A DNA stretch of 64,000 nt from Formicarius rufipectus (GCA_013399695.1 VXAU01000760.1:4448967-4512966), one strand, 5' to 3'; numbered from the stretch's first letter, positions 48,727 to 62,723 are shown. Made by a program: numbers and translations. Notes: a model not told the origin generated them from the sequence alone.

Positions 48727-51700
48727 TACAAAGTGTTTGCTACTACAAAGTAATATTTCCTATTGGTTCAAATATACTATTTGCTAATGCCAGTGTTCCT
48801 ATTAGGAAAGTAAAACTTTGTATATGCATCTTTCTTTATATCTTTGTCAGTTTTTAAAGCACATAAAATACTACCACATTCTCTTTTACACTACTCCTAG
48901 CCATGTATAATGTGGTAGCAGAAATTAACACTATTTGCTCAGAACAAAAAAATCAGTATAGCTTAATAGCAGACTTTCTGCAAAAATAAAACTTTAGTTT
49001 ATAATTTATAGGAATTCAGAAAGAAAGGAGTCTATGGAGAATTCAGAAATAGGCAGCAAATTAAAATGAATGGGCGACTTGAAATTTCCTGAAGACACAG
49101 GAGTTCAACACAAGAGAGGGGAGAAAAATTTCCAACAAAGTGTTTGTGGGATGCTTTGGGCCAATACACATTGGGAGAGGGGGAGAGAAAGATGAGTAGA
49201 TTAATTACAATTTCAAATCTCATATAGTTAGCATCCTTATAACTGGATTTGTCTCTTCCCACCCACCATGTTTACAAACCCTGCTTTATGTTCAGTGTTG
49301 AAGGAGGTCATAAAATAGCTTTGTTCATGACTGGACTCATTCTTAAAAAAAACCCAAAAAGTTGTAATTGAATTAAAAATTTGACGGACTTTCAAGTGGT
49401 TTCTGCATTTTAAACATAAAGAGGAAGTGTCTCTACAACTTACTTCAGTGTAGAATACAGTGGATATTAAAAAGTGCTACTGTTGAGGGGATGGAGGGAT
49501 GGCCCTGCCCTCTGCACATTGCAGCACCTCCATACCATGGGCTGATGGGCACATCAGCACTCCCTCCTTGTCAGGGCACTCAGCCACTGCCAGAGCATCC
49601 CACAAGTGCCAGCAGACATGTTCTGGTGCAAAGCTGTGCCTGTACTTGCTGGCTGGTTACTCCTGATGCAGTGCAGCATATGCAAACCCGGAGTTGCTGC
49701 CTTGGTCCCAAGGCATTGTTTGCAGTCAGGGCCTGAGGAACAAGGACAAACTCATACCCTGCTTCTTACAGGTTTGTTCAAAGTAGGATTAATTTCTTCA
49801 CAGTAGGTGCTTGTGAAATACAGTGTCATAACATTTGCAGATACTTCTTGCAAGTATTTTTTATATACAGCCTGACCTTTGAGACAAGGGAATGTGCCAG
49901 AAACTTGTATGATGGGTTGTGATTCAGCTGCTGTGTTTCTGGGGAAATTCTGAGAGATCCATTTAATCCCTGCATTACGTCTGAATCTACTAGTTGTTAA
50001 AGTTCCATTAGCAATTTAAGAAACGCACTCAAAAAACTGGAGACTGATTTTTGTGGCCTTCACCTTTTCTGATCAATAACTTTTGTGGCTGTTCAGAGTA
50101 ATTGTATGTGGCCTAAAAATGTCATCAGGAAGGGCTATGGATATGGTGTTTTTCCCTTTGGCTGCCTGCCTCATACAGGGATGCATTGCTGCTTCATGGA
50201 CAGCACAAGAACCAGGCAGTGCTGGGGGTGTCTCTGTTTCACTCAGCCTGGATTATGAGAATAGGCTAAAACCAAATCACTGTCAGAGACTCATTTTGTC
50301 TTGGAAAAAGTGTCTGCATAGATGAGTTTGATTTGCATCTACAACTGGATGTAAACTTTATATAGCTGTATCCCGCTGTCCCATGGTGTTCATATATCTG
50401 AAGTGTCTCTGCCTGCAGAGCATTGAATACTTAAGAATGCCATTTACAGAAGTCAGAAGATTTAACTAATTGCCATTTATTCTAGCCAGTACAGAATACT
50501 ACAAAGAGGTGCAGGTTTGGGCTACTGGGAGGTTCCTTTATCTGCTTGGAATTATGACCCTGATGCAGGTGAGTCTGTTTCCTTCTTAGATAAACAAAGA
50601 AGTACTTATCTGCTCCTATTGTTCCTAAGCAGGAGACTTTGTCCTGGCATGTGGATGGTTAGATCTCAGATGTTACTTTTGCCCAATTTTGAGCAAGGGT
50701 TTTTGGTGGTCCTGTAGCTTACCTGGATATCCTGAATGTTGGAGTCTTGAGTACTGTCAAAAATACGGGAGCAGAAAGAAAACATTTTGGCTTATCTTTG
50801 GAGATAGCCAGACATGGTAGGAGTATGAAAGGTGTAAATGTGCAGTCTCTGAGCAGCTGCAATAAACAGCTCCTTCAGTTGTCACTGTCAGGCTGCTTTA
50901 ATGGGTCCCTCCCCTCACTGCCAGTGCCAGCTGGGTGAGGGATCCATGGATGCCAACTCAGGCAATCAGACTGAAAGAACTGGAAGGTTCTTGTACACGC
51001 AGCTCTACAGTGACTTGAAAAGATGGCAATCCTTAGCAGATGGAATGAACAACGTTGGTTGGGGGTATTTTTCTGGCAATATACGTGGATCTAGGGGAGA
51101 AGAGTTGCTCACAGCCTCTTAAAAACATTCACTAGACCAAATTCTAACAGCTAAATAGGAAAAAGATAATCTGATTTGGGAACTTAGTTAAGTCTAAGGA
51201 ATGAGAATTTCAAGAAGTTTTATGGTATTAGACCTGGGTTATGTGAACTAAGTATTTGGAGCTGTTTACAATGTCAGGTGAGTGTGTGATGGCCACAAAT
51301 TCCAAATGATTTGCTGATGTATTGCTTGCAGACATAGGTCAGGATTCAAGAAGTGGGATATTTTAAGGAACAAAACCTTTATGAACGGGTCCTTAAGTCT
51401 CTCCCTGTTCATGAGAAACGTTGCAAGAGGCACCTCTTCCCAGTACTGAGGAACCTTCTGCCCAAAAATAGACCCAGCCAACTGCAGCAGAAGGATGTCA
51501 CCTCAAAGTATGGCTAATGCTAGAATTTTTAAATTAGAAATTATGAAAAGTCATGTAGTCTTTCCCCAGCTTCATTACAACTGGTTATTTAATATTACCT
51601 GATGTTTCTGAGAGATTCTCATAATGAAGTTTTTAATGAGGTACATCAGGCAGAAAATAACTTGTTTTGGTTTGTTTTCTTTATGCCATACCTTGTGGTT

Positions 51701-54700
51701 ACTGGCTTTGTTTTTAAGTGAATCCAAACCCCAGACATCCTAAGCTCACTATTCTCAATCAACTGCCTGGATTATTATCAGCTGAAAAGGGCCAGTTAAT
51801 TATAAAAAGCAGTATTGCTCAGAGTTCAAATGTAGTTAAGTTTCAGCCGTGCTCTTGAATTAAAATGGTGGATGTGGTCAGAAGAAAGAGCACTTGAGAT
51901 GTAAAACCGTAACTGTGGAATTCTAAATTCAAGCAGCATTTCATGTATAAACTTGAAGGTCTTAGGCCTTTTTACATAATGTTACTTGAGGCTGACATAG
52001 TTGCTCAGCAAAAGTCTTTCTGTGGGAATTCTGTACACTCAGCAGTTTCCAGGTGCTCAAAAGTATTACAAGCTGTAGTTTAAAAAGCTAAAGCCCTTAA
52101 CCAAAATGGAAATATCTACAGCATAGCTTGTACTATGTCTAATGACATTAGTCAGTCATACCATCAGTTAAACTACTGTTATTTGCTGAGAAACACACTT
52201 AGAGATTAGGTGGATTGTTGCCATTAATTCCAGTGTTAAAATGAGAAGACTGATGCACTTTACTAAAATTTAAAAAACCACAATCAACAGATATTATGTC
52301 AGATTTCCAATAACCAAAAAATCCTGTCTCCACCTTATATTTTTTCCTCTAGTTAGTGGAGCTGACACATTTTTCTAAGTCAAATTTAAATTTTTCAAGC
52401 ACCACAGAGTAAGTCCAGAAATAAAGCTGTTTACTGCAATATAACTGTAAAAACATCTACACACGGCATTATATTGCTTGCAGCCAAGTGCTTTCTGAAT
52501 GTATAACCTAGAGAGTGTTCCAAGCCACACAAACATGTCACTTAAATTTATCTTAAACAGAAGTTGCATGAAAATTGAAATGCTAACTTCTTTTAAGAAA
52601 TATCATGTAGTCCTAGTTGCTGGTTGTTTCCTATCAGTGAATGCCAGGGCTATTGCACGAGACAGAAGAGAGGATGGTGGTAACTGAATAGAAAATGGGA
52701 AAACCTGTCTTGCTCGTGAGCATTTTATTCTGGAAAGTATCTGCTGCTGGCTCCCAGTGGAGGGAGTGCCTGTGTGCTGGAGCAGCTAAGCACAACCATT
52801 GCCATGAGCTGTGGGGAGTTAATATTCTCAACCCCCTTGTTACTCAGTGCTCAAATCAGATGCAACACCTGCATTTTGTGAGGTCGTGCATTTACCTGTT
52901 TTGGTTTGTGTGTGGTTTTTTTTGTTTTTAAATATGTCAACTGAGATCAACAGGAATGACTGAAAGGTTTGCCTGAGATCATACTTGAGAGACTGACTGG
53001 ATAAGGCCCAAAATTCTCCTAGTTCCCAGACTTTAGTATTGCCACAAGACCGCAGTGCTTTAGTTGAACTTCATCCTCCACTGGAACTTGGCACAAGAAA
53101 GCCCAAGGAAAGAATTTACTTTTGAAGTCTTTTCTAAATGTTCTAACTTGTTTTGTCCTTTGTATTCAACTAGCCCAGGAAAAATAACTTTTAAAGGCTT
53201 GGTTTACCTGTCTAAATAAATGTTATGTGCTCCTAGATCTTTTATATTTTATCTTTAAATTTGATAGCTTGAGTTTTGCCAGAAAATAGGTCGTTGTGCA
53301 GTCTGCTGTTTTGGAGGGTGCAGACATCAATGGGAGAAAGGTATCACTGAGGATCTTCCTCTTATAAAGCAGATAGCACACTGCTAATAAAATACATTCC
53401 ATTTCTGGGCAGGAAGCTTTTTTTTTGCCAGGTTCTTATAGTTCAAAGTGGTGCTCTTTAGGACCTCTTTAGTGTTTTGCTGGGCTTAGCTTTCACGTAG
53501 ATCTTGAGTGGGAAGCGTGAATAAAATTTAGATGTTCCTGTAATATTTTGTTGCAGGGATAATTATTTATATGTTTTCCTCTGTAAGAGTTCCTTAGGAT
53601 CCTGCATATATAAGGTATCTTTGATCTGCCCTTTCCAATGAAAGCTGACAGGACAGTTTTTGAAAAAGCAGTGGGTTTCTAAGAATAAAAGTGGTTATCT
53701 GTTTAAATGAAATGTCATTCATGAAGCTGAAAATTCCATAACAACATGCCTGGAGTACCTGTTCTCTTCTTCCCCTATTTCAAAAGTGAGCCACTTTGCT
53801 CAAGTGCATCGACTGTCTCAGCAAGAATATGATTTTGTATTTGTAAAGCTTTTCTTGGTATAGAGGTAGTGCTACAGATTTGGTCAAAGTGAGGTGGTGT
53901 AAAGCCCTCGGTCTGCTGTTGGCTGTGAACGATGAGCACAGGACAGTCTTAACAGTCTTGCCCAGAGGGTGAATAACATGGTAAGCATATGGGAATTCTT
54001 TTAATTTGTGCATTTGCAACCATTTGTGCAAGCTAGATAGCTCTGCTAGCTCAGCCAAGAGCTATACTGAAGTACTGGTGCTGCCCTGACTGTACCAAGT
54101 GCAGGAGTTTGAACTATCTGTGAAGTTTTTCATGTAAAGGTGCAGAGGTACTTGTCTGCCCCCACGGCTGTGCCTGTCCTGGATGCAGCTGGTGCTGTGC
54201 TGGCTGCTGCTCACAGCCAGGCAGGCCTGAGCTGGGGCTCTGCTGTGGTGCTTTAGGAGCTGCGGGAGGGGAGCTGGCACAGGGCCCAGGGGGCAGCTGC
54301 TGCCAGGGCTGGGGCAGGAACAGAGGGGTGGGCTGCCTCCTCTGCTGGCAGCCCTGAGACAGCTGGGACACAGGGCAACTATTACATACAGAATAAAACC
54401 TGAAAAGAAGTAACAATATTTTAAACTGGATTTACCTAATTAAAAATAGTTAACTTCTAGACTAGCTAAAATCCTGGATGTTGGAACACCATGGGAAGAG
54501 TACATCTACAGTGTGTTTTCAAGTTTGGGCTTTTTTAAAAAAGGTCTTTGTTACTGGATGTGATGTTAGCTATGGGACACACAGCTTCCTGCTGCAAGTC
54601 TAATTTAACAGTTCAACTGGGATTTGGGTTGTGTAACTTGAACCACAGAGTGTTTGAAGCAGTCTGATACAATTCTCAAAGGCGCATCAAGGTGGGTGCA

Positions 54701-55742
54701 ACAGAAGTTAATGATAAGAAAGTTGGTCTGTCATAATCTAAGCTGACTGGAATGCAAAATATGACATGACATATTGTCAGAATTTTATTTTTTTTCCTAA
54801 GAACCTCAGCCTATGACTTTAAAAAAAGTTATGTGACCTATCCACCCCACATTTGAAAACACTGCCTTGACAACATGGTGCCTGAGAGCCTTAACGTGAT
54901 GGGAGGTCTTTTTGAAAAAATCCAACACATGCTCAACATCAAAGGGATTATATAAAGTTAGAAGAGTAAAGGTGAAGCTGCACTGGAATCTAGAAATACT
55001 ATTTTTAAACTTTTTTCCTTGAAAAAAGCTGGTGCAGAGAATACTTCTTTTTTCCTGACTGTTTTAATAATGGCTAAGAATAATCACTTATTTATAATAA
55101 ATTAGGTTTGCAGTATAAATGAACATGAACCTTTTATACTAATGTTACCTATAGAGTATCTAAAATGAGTTAAAACTATTTCAAGATCCATTTGATCACT
55201 TCCAATTTATATTACTTTAAGAATCTTCTATACAGCAAGTTGAACAGAAAAAAAGCAAACATTTGAACAGCCCCTTTTCCGTATAACCGTTTTCATGTAA
55301 GACAGTTTTAAGTAGCTTTTTTAGCGCATTTGTGTGTGCTCTCCCTCTTCCTAACGGCAGCACAGCCAAAAGACAATGCAAGAATTGGTGTTTGCTGACT
55401 GACTCTGTTTTCTTCTCCATCTGATAAAGACAAGGGGAACACAGAGACTTGAGTCCCAAAATGGAAAAGGTGAACTTGGGGTTTGCTTTGCCAAATCTCC
55501 AAGGACTTGGTTCTTTTCCTTGGTCTGAGCTGATAAAACCCACTTTGCTCTGTCTCTACATGTCACTCTGTGTTCAGTTACAAAAAGTTTTCCATTTCAG
55601 CTGTGGATAAATTTGTTTTGAAGCTTCCATTTTGCTTCACTGAACACAGTGCAAAACAAGGCAAGAAACCAGTAAAATCCAAACAGGAACTCCCATTAAG
55701 AATATCTGAGCAGCATTTTGTATATTTTGTTTTCTGCTATCC
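48727..55742 (-). other. TFDP2: Probable TFDP2 3' UTR
   Basis: Sequence downstream of the TFDP2 stop with no other gene recognised. It contains two GC-richer islets (about 49,480-49,745 and 54,100-54,370). A minus-strand 100-codon Gln/Pro-rich ORF (54,114-54,416) and a 108-codon ORF (55,217-55,543) lie in the sense orientation but have no domains. The far boundary rests only on a poly(A) hexamer. Confidence 0.45.
54784..54789 (-). terminator. TFDP2: Proximal poly(A) signal of TFDP2
   Basis: The first canonical AATAAA on the minus strand after the stop, about 950 bases downstream. It could give a short-UTR isoform. Confidence 0.35.
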
Positions 55743-55911
55743 TCATTCTGGGGAGGAGGAATCCTCATCTTCATCCTCTTCATCTTCATCATTGAAGGAG
55801 CAGGGCGTTTCCCCCCGGGACGCTGCGCTGCTGGACTGCTGACTGCTCGGGGCAAGGAGCTGCCCAGTTGCTAAGGCCACTTCAGCATCCAGACACAACC
55901 CTGCATTCTCA
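55743..55911 (-). CDS. TFDP2: TFDP2 terminal coding exon: acidic C-terminus
   Basis: Encodes 55 residues plus TGA after a split serine. It starts ENAGLCLDAEVALATGQLLA, then has a Ser/Gln stretch (SSQQSSSAASRGETPC), then an Asp/Glu run ending DSSSPE. The acidic tail is typical of DP proteins. Relative to the mammalian tail as I recall it, about five residues before RGETPC appear to be missing; recall is the only basis for that comparison. Confidence 0.95.
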
Positions 55912-58900
55912 CTATCAAAACAACAGAAATGGTAAAGTTTAGAGGGTTTCCCATGAGGTTTTAAGCCTTTTATTTTTGGCCTCAGCTTTTCCTTTAGTCA
56001 AAGAAATGCTGTCAGCAAGGGAAAAATCCAGGAGCGACACAGTAAGTACAGATACTAGTTATGAAAACGTAAAATAGTGGAAAGTTGCATAGAAAAGATT
56101 ACTGTGTGCCTTTGTTTTTACAGAAAAACGGCAGGATCGCTCAAGTTGAAGAAGGATTAAACAAGACGAAATCCATCATAATTTTGTCAATACACAAAAT
56201 GTTTGCAACATGAAATGAAGCTTTAAAATGCTATGATGAAGAACTGTTCCAGAATAATCCCTATTTCCATTTTTTTATGGCACAGGCAACCTCGAAGCAA
56301 GGTATGGCTGTTGAGGTGTATTTTGGATTAGGTTTTTATTGGTGGTGGGTTTTTTTTGGTTGTTGGTATTCAATTTTAAATTGTTATAGACTGTGTGGAC
56401 TAAACTTCTTTCATGAGATCTTAAGCAGTAGTACCTTCAGACACCAAACATTCTTTTGCATTCTTCAGAAATATTACCAGCCTTTTATCCACATGTAATT
56501 ACCTATTTCTAGTCCATGCCCAGGCACAAATTTAAGGTTAATCAGGAAAAAGGGCTTGAAAGTGATTCTGTTCTTATGAAGCATAGATACAAAATAGCTG
56601 GTATGTACAAAATTCAAAGTATGTTGATTTGACCTTTCAGATATTATTATCAAGGAAGACAGAATTAGAGAATTTTTTCTTATTTTGGTTGATTTTGATT
56701 GTGAAAACATCTCAATTCCTGCATGCCAATGGTATGAAATACTGAGATTACTGAAAGTACCACAAGCATATATAACTACCCTTGAATAAAAAATTATTTA
56801 ATTTACCTTGATTTAGCATTGTAAGTGCCTCCAGCTGCCTCTAAATCTGAAACTGCTTGTGCTGAACTTGAAAGTAACCCTTGGTTTATCCATGAAAATC
56901 CTGCAGACATATCTAGAAGAAAGCATAACTGTATTTATGATAGTTACTTGAATTTTTTTCTTCCTTTTACAATCTTAAACTTTGCGGTTAGGATTCCATA
57001 GTTTAGTTTAGAAGGTACCAGTAGCTCAAGTTGATTTTATACCGTAGATGTGTCCTATTTAATCAAGATGAACTTACACCCTTACACTTACTTGTTTGTG
57101 GATGCACTCAAGCCTTGCACTCCCCCCTCAAGAGTTATGCTTATTTCTCTGAAAGTTTTCCCTGTGTCTGAAGAAGATTCACCTGCTGGCAGCGATATGG
57201 AGTCACAGGTATCTGAAATGAGGGTTCTGGAGTCCTTCCTGGAAACGTACTGCTACAGACTGACCCTATGGAATGCCCCACCAGCTCCTGCTCTGCTTGG
57301 TGAAGGTACAAATGAACTGTATGTATTGGGATGAGAGTGGGATGTGGTAAAGCTGTGGGCTGCATGTGAGCAATGTGTGTCCTGGGGCCTGAGGCAGTTT
57401 CATCCTGGTGCTCCGAGGACTGGCTGTGGTACAGGCTCCTCATCCACTCTGCCACCAGAGCGGGCCATGGACATGCACAGACCATGGCAAAGGTCTGGTG
57501 CCAAGAGTGTGGAAGAGAAAGCCTGTGGTATGTGTACTGTACATGTGACATGTAAGGCAGTCTCCTCCCTGGGGATAGGAAATGTTAGGGTTAAGACCAT
57601 TTAAAACGGTCTTGCAATAATGCTGAATTTCTTCAGGTAATTTGTTAAAAGCCCCCGAGAGCCATTAACAGGTTACTTACAATCCTCATAGTACTTGTTT
57701 TCAAATTCCCTAACAAGTAGTACCTGTCAGTTGTTTCCAGTTATGCACATTTCTGCCAAGAGAATTAGAAAAACAAGTCCATTGACCCAATTACACTTGT
57801 GGGATTTTTTTTCTTGGGTGGGGGAGGGATTGTTTTTAATTTCTTTCTTAGATAAGGTATTTCTATTGATCTACCCAGATTCCATCTTGACACAAAGATA
57901 ACATGAAAACAAAGTTACCAAGACTGTCTATAGTTCTTTTCCATGGTGCTTGCATGTCGTTCACATGGATGCCTTAAGCCAGGAGTCAGAGCCTTTACTC
58001 TGAAATTCTGTTCCTAACTGAACATCTGTTCTGTACAGCACAGTGGCTGTAAAGTGAGATTGTACTACTCATATTTATCTAGAATTGTTCTCTAAGAGCA
58101 GGTAAGAGGAATAACTACATGTCTTTGTTATCTACAAGTTCTCTTGTGTCCTTCTGTGTTCGTGTTATGTTTTGGTTCCTTGGGATTTGGCACTGTGCTG
58201 GCTGGCACAGGGACTGTTTTAAGCAGACAGACACAGCCATGTAAACTGGCTCAGCATCCACAGGGATGTACCCATAGGCTGCCTTGTGGAAACCTCTTAG
58301 GAGCCAGGTATTTAAGTGACATATCACAAAGCAAGGCTAGCAAGGGCGGTGTTCCTACCAGCCGTCCTTGGAACATGACAGCAAACATTAGTAAGTGGCA
58401 GCTTTAGGGTGATCTGTGAGGACAGAATAGATGAGAATAGTTAAATGTGGACACAGCTGGATAGCTTTCAATAAGACTGCCCTAAATGTAGGTTTGATCT
58501 CAGAGAGAACATGTTCTGACAGCTTCCTCCCATCTTTGCAAGAGGAGGCTAAACCATTTGGAATGACTGCATTGTATTTAGATTAAGAGATGTACCACAG
58601 TGTTGTTTCTTGGTATTTTGCAGGACTGTACCTGTGTGTACATGCTTAATATTCCAGAAGAGTAACAAGACACTGCTAGTAATCTTGTGGTTTATTAACA
58701 TTTTTGGATAATAGCTGGTTAGCTTTCCTTTCTGAAGAACAAGATAGAAGGAGGTGTGGATCTTACACAAGATGGAAAGGTGGTTCACAGATACACACCC
58801 CTACCTTGTATTTTCATTGCCTTGTATTTCTAAATCCTATTTTTCAGTGTGCTCTGAGGAGCCAGAGAAAAGAGGAAGTTTGTGAAAGATGGGAGTTGAA

Positions 58901-61900
58901 GTAATTTCCATATGAAGAGTCTGTCAAAACATGACAGGCTTATTTCCTCCAGCAGTGTAGATAAACTACTAACAGCTACAGTTATGAACCAGGGAAAGCT
59001 GCTCCAAAAAACCTTCCCAAGGTGGTACAGTCCAGTTTAAGAGTGGCATATTTATTATGAGCTAGGCATACCTTGCAGCAGATGCACCTGGTAGGAATTT
59101 GGACTTTACATCAGGAAGCTCTAAAGCACCCTCATTAGCTTTAGCAGTTAATGTTCAGGAGCTGCATAGGGGGTTGTTGATGGTTCAACAAACTCTTTCC
59201 ATCAGGGGGTACTCATGGCTCTACAGTTCCAACTTCAGCCTGTTTTCCAGTCAAGGCTTATTATAGAGGTAAGTAGCAGAGAACTGCTTTGTGCAGGGAA
59301 GCAGACAAGTGGTGTAATCTAGAGGTCCTAAACTGCCCACTAAACACTTTCTCTGCCCACTGACTTCAGGGGATACATGAAGTGGGATGTTGTCACCCCA
59401 GCAGTTAGTGCCTCAGAATATTTATTGCCTGGGGTTTTTTTTAATCTGTAGTCTCATTTCTAGGAGTCAGGACTTGGTTTTGCATTAACTGCCTGTAGGA
59501 TTTGCATGGCTCAAAAGGCAAAGGGATGGTACTTTGGATGTGGTTCTGCGAGTTCGTGCTTGTCTCAGTGGTGGATTTCTGCTCACCCAGCAATCTCACT
59601 GCCTCCTTGACACTGGAGTTGTTCTGGTTTGGGCCCTTAGCCGAAGTTCTACTTTTTAACTGTCAGAAACTCCTCTGCCTGCAGGTTAGTACCTGGAATC
59701 AGCTCAGGAGGAGCACACAGGAAAGTATCTGGGTCAAAATGTGTAACTAGGATGCATCTTACGCAGGTCCAAGCATTGTGCTTTAGACATTGTCAGCACA
59801 GATGAGCAACAGAAAGGTGTGTTATGAACAAATTTAAGATATACCAACTATTTTTTTCTGTGATGTCAATATGCCTTAGCTTCTGGTGACTTCAGTGGCA
59901 GTCATAGTAGTACTTAAAATGCATATTATAAAAATGCAGTACTTTTTTTGCTAAAACATCATGAAATGGATAGCAAACCTAGAACACACTACTTTTATCA
60001 AATCTGGGCACCTGAAGGATGACTAAAACACACAATCCTCCTGAAAAGAAAATACACTGTAATAAGGTTTTGATGCACACATCATCAGTTCAGCAATTCC
60101 AAGCAATTTATTTGGCTGTTCAATGCAAATAGAAAGTTATTTCTTTTCAAAGCTGAGCTGCTCCAAGTTTTTTTTGTCAGTTTTAAGTTTCTTTAATTGA
60201 ACTGGTTTAGATTTGAATTCTTCCACCTGCTCCTCTAGTCCTACTGACAAGAATTATAGTAAAATAATTGTTAATGTTTGGAAGTCAGGAATTATCTGAA
60301 AAAAATGACCAGGCTAAGGTCAAACTAACGTTGCAAAGGCAATTACTTCTCTCCTTAGACATATTAGAACAGGACAGGCTTCTACAGCAGTTAAATCCAT
60401 GGAGTCAGCTACTGTGATTGTAATAAATCTTGATTGTAACACATTTACACAGGGAATAAAGAAAAGACTTTGATTTGTTTTCCCTGTATAGTAGTAGCTG
60501 AAGGCAATGTTCTTCAAAGGGCTGTCCTGACAGCTGTAGAAGTAACCATGGGTTCTAGAAACCAGTGATGACTCCTCCATTTCACTACTCTTGCTGTGTA
60601 AGAAACAATGTCTAAAGACTCCCATGGTTAAAATGGAAAGTTGCACTTAATCAAAAATAGATCATCAGGCAAATGCTAACTTTTCAAGTATTGTCGAAAA
60701 TATTTAAGTCTATTTCCCTTATTTGTCACTTACTGCTACTGTGAAATTCATACTCAACTGTAGATGTTTTTGTGTAATTAAGAGGTGAACAACAGACAGG
60801 ATAAACCTTTAAAATAAATGTTCATATGCCAGTAGCAGCACCTTGGGGCTATTTTTTTTCAAAGGCTGAAACAGCTGAACATAACCCATGTGTGGATGTA
60901 ACCCAATGCAGTTTGAGTGAAAAACAAAAACTAGTGCATCTCCTGGGCTTTAAAGGCTGTGCTGGTTCCTGGCTGCTGATCTGCTATAGGGAAATAGTAA
61001 ACAGTGTAATGACACAGGGGTTTGTGCAAATGTAAAAAACTCCTGTTCTCTGGAGATAAAATAATGCAGGTTTAAAGTTAAAGAGAAATTTTAGTTTGAT
61101 CCTTGACACATGGGAGCAATTAAGTAACTTACTGCAACACTTATTAAAAAGACGGGGTTCTGCTCCTTTCCCCTTTCTTATATTGCTGATAAATCACATG
61201 GTAAATTTTTAGTTGAAAGAAACTGCAAGGAACAAGTCAAGGTTTCTTTCAACTTCTCTCTTTGGTATCAGTGCTGTTTTATAAAGACTTGTGGTGTAAT
61301 TTCAAAATTGACCAGAATTAAAATATGAAATCTTAGTTTTAAAATCCACAGGACAAGAGGACCAGAAAAACACAAACAAGTATTGATAAACATAAGCACA
61401 TCTGATGTAGTTTGAAATGTTAAGCCATTTAAAGTGCATTGATTTTACTGAATGTAACTGAATTTAATTTATATCCAGCAGTGTTTTGATATCACAAGTT
61501 TTAAGAAATTGTTTCATTCTTAATTCTCACACATAGTTAAATCAAGAATACAAAAACATGCGTTCAACTTCCAGACCACTTAACGATATTATTCTTACCA
61601 AAACAAAATGGCTTTTTTAAATATAAAGCTTGTGTTTTAAAGATCCTGACATGAAGATTAACCTGTTGCCAAAAAAAGGAAATAACTTTAGGAAAGTTTA
61701 AAAAAAGTAAGTCAAATGTTTGAAGTTTCCAACCTTCCTGTGTGAAAGACAGTTTTATACTGCTGTAATTTAAACAAGACCAGGGCCTAGTCAGTAGAGA
61801 AGTAAGGGCAACAGCTTTGTTCCCTCTCCCCACAAAGAACATTCTGTCCACAGTAATTAACTGGGTAATATTTTCTTTACAGAAAAAAGTTCCTCCAGAA

Positions 61901-62723
61901 ACCTGAGAAAATGTTAAGCTGAGTTTAAGCTCTGGGTAGAGCAAGAACACTCTGACAGTAAGTAAAGGAAGTGATTACAAATTTTAGCAGCTCTAGTCCA
62001 GTGGTGCAACACTGTTCGATTTCTAACTTTGAGTCTGTTGAAGCGCATGAACTGTTCAGACAGGGGAGGTAAAAGCCTCTGCATGGGAGACCTGTCCTGA
62101 CGTCTCTGGAGCCTCCTGCTTTGCCCAGAGACGCTCAGGTCTCATATGGTGCCTGCTGGCACCTGAGGGATTACACTCAGCCACTTTCAGATGCTCTTTT
62201 TCTCAGCTTGGGAGGAGCTGCTTTCTTCCAGCTTGCTCCTCTATAAATCTGGTTCCTCAAAATTAATGTGTAAAAATCTGTTCTTGGTATCAATTTAGTT
62301 ATTTAAGAAATAATTTCTTCATAATGTAGCTTGCTCAGAAGTTTGTTGTTACAAATCAGTGTGAATTAAATTTACAGGACAACTATGACAAACCTTTCGC
62401 AATTAACAGTAAAGTAATTGGTTCACGTACCAACCCTACATGGTCCCATAAAACTTCAAAAGTTACTTACCTTTTTAGGTTAATGTTATTAAATTTGCTT
62501 CAGTTAAGTAAGATTATGGATTTGATCAGGAACATTTAAAGTCCCATCTAACTTACCTGTGATGTAGCCTTCTAAAGCTTTTGGCACCAGTGATTTTGCA
62601 GTTCTTAGGTCTTCAGCTGAGCATTTGCCTGCTTCAAGCCCAAAGGACATTCCCATTCTCTTCAGCACCTCACTGTCATCATGAATCTCAAAAGTGTTAT
62701 CAAAATTAAAGAGATATTCAAAT
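55743..62723 (-). CDS. TFDP2: Transcription factor Dp-2, last three coding exons (partial)
   Basis: The minus-strand join is 62723-62557, 56912-56807 and 55911-55743, with correct AG/GT junctions and a consistent frame, ending at TGA (55,745-55,743). DP-2 dimerises with E2F factors to bind cell-cycle promoters in the nucleus. The visible part is the end of the DP coiled-coil/marked-box dimerisation region, a Ser/Ala-rich linker, and an acidic tail ending SSSPE. The DNA-binding winged helix and the first part of the dimerisation domain are encoded beyond 64,000. The tail with GETPCSFNDEDEED and the CLDAEVALATGQ segment fits DP-2 rather than DP-1. The gene is convergent with ATP1B3, as in other amniotes. 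No frameshift or internal stop is present. Confidence 0.95.
55912..56806 (-). other. TFDP2: TFDP2 intron between the last two coding exons
   Basis: 895 bases with a good donor (AG|gtaaat) and acceptor (gttttgatag). Nothing else was recognised. Confidence 0.85.
56807..56912 (-). CDS. TFDP2: TFDP2 penultimate coding exon
   Basis: 106 bases. It completes an Asp codon from the previous exon, then encodes MSAGFSWINQGLLSSSAQAV and 14 more residues. The W-(I/L)-NQGLL motif matches the segment following the dimerisation domain in DP-2. This is the least conserved of the three exons, as expected for the linker. Confidence 0.9.
56913..62556 (-). other. TFDP2: TFDP2 intron
   Basis: 5,644 bases from gtaagt (plus-strand acttac at 62,551-62,556) to ttcttctag. 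Chance ORFs include a 136-codon sense-strand frame (57,141-57,551) and a 128-codon frame (61,564-61,950), without domains or splice support. No named repeat was recognised. Confidence 0.75.
62557..62723 (-). CDS. TFDP2: TFDP2 exon encoding the end of the dimerisation domain
   Basis: 167 bases, one base completing an upstream codon, then FEYLFNFDNTFEIHDDSEVL through KRMGMSFGLEAGKC to LVPKALEGYIT. This is the highly conserved C-terminal half of the DP domain that forms the beta-sandwich contact with E2F. The acceptor is tttttccatgcag and the donor CAG|gtaagt. Confidence 0.97.

Noticed and set aside
57141..57551. 136-codon minus-strand ORF in the TFDP2 intron
   Set aside because: Sense-oriented, but with no DP similarity and no splice sites joining it in frame to neighbouring exons.
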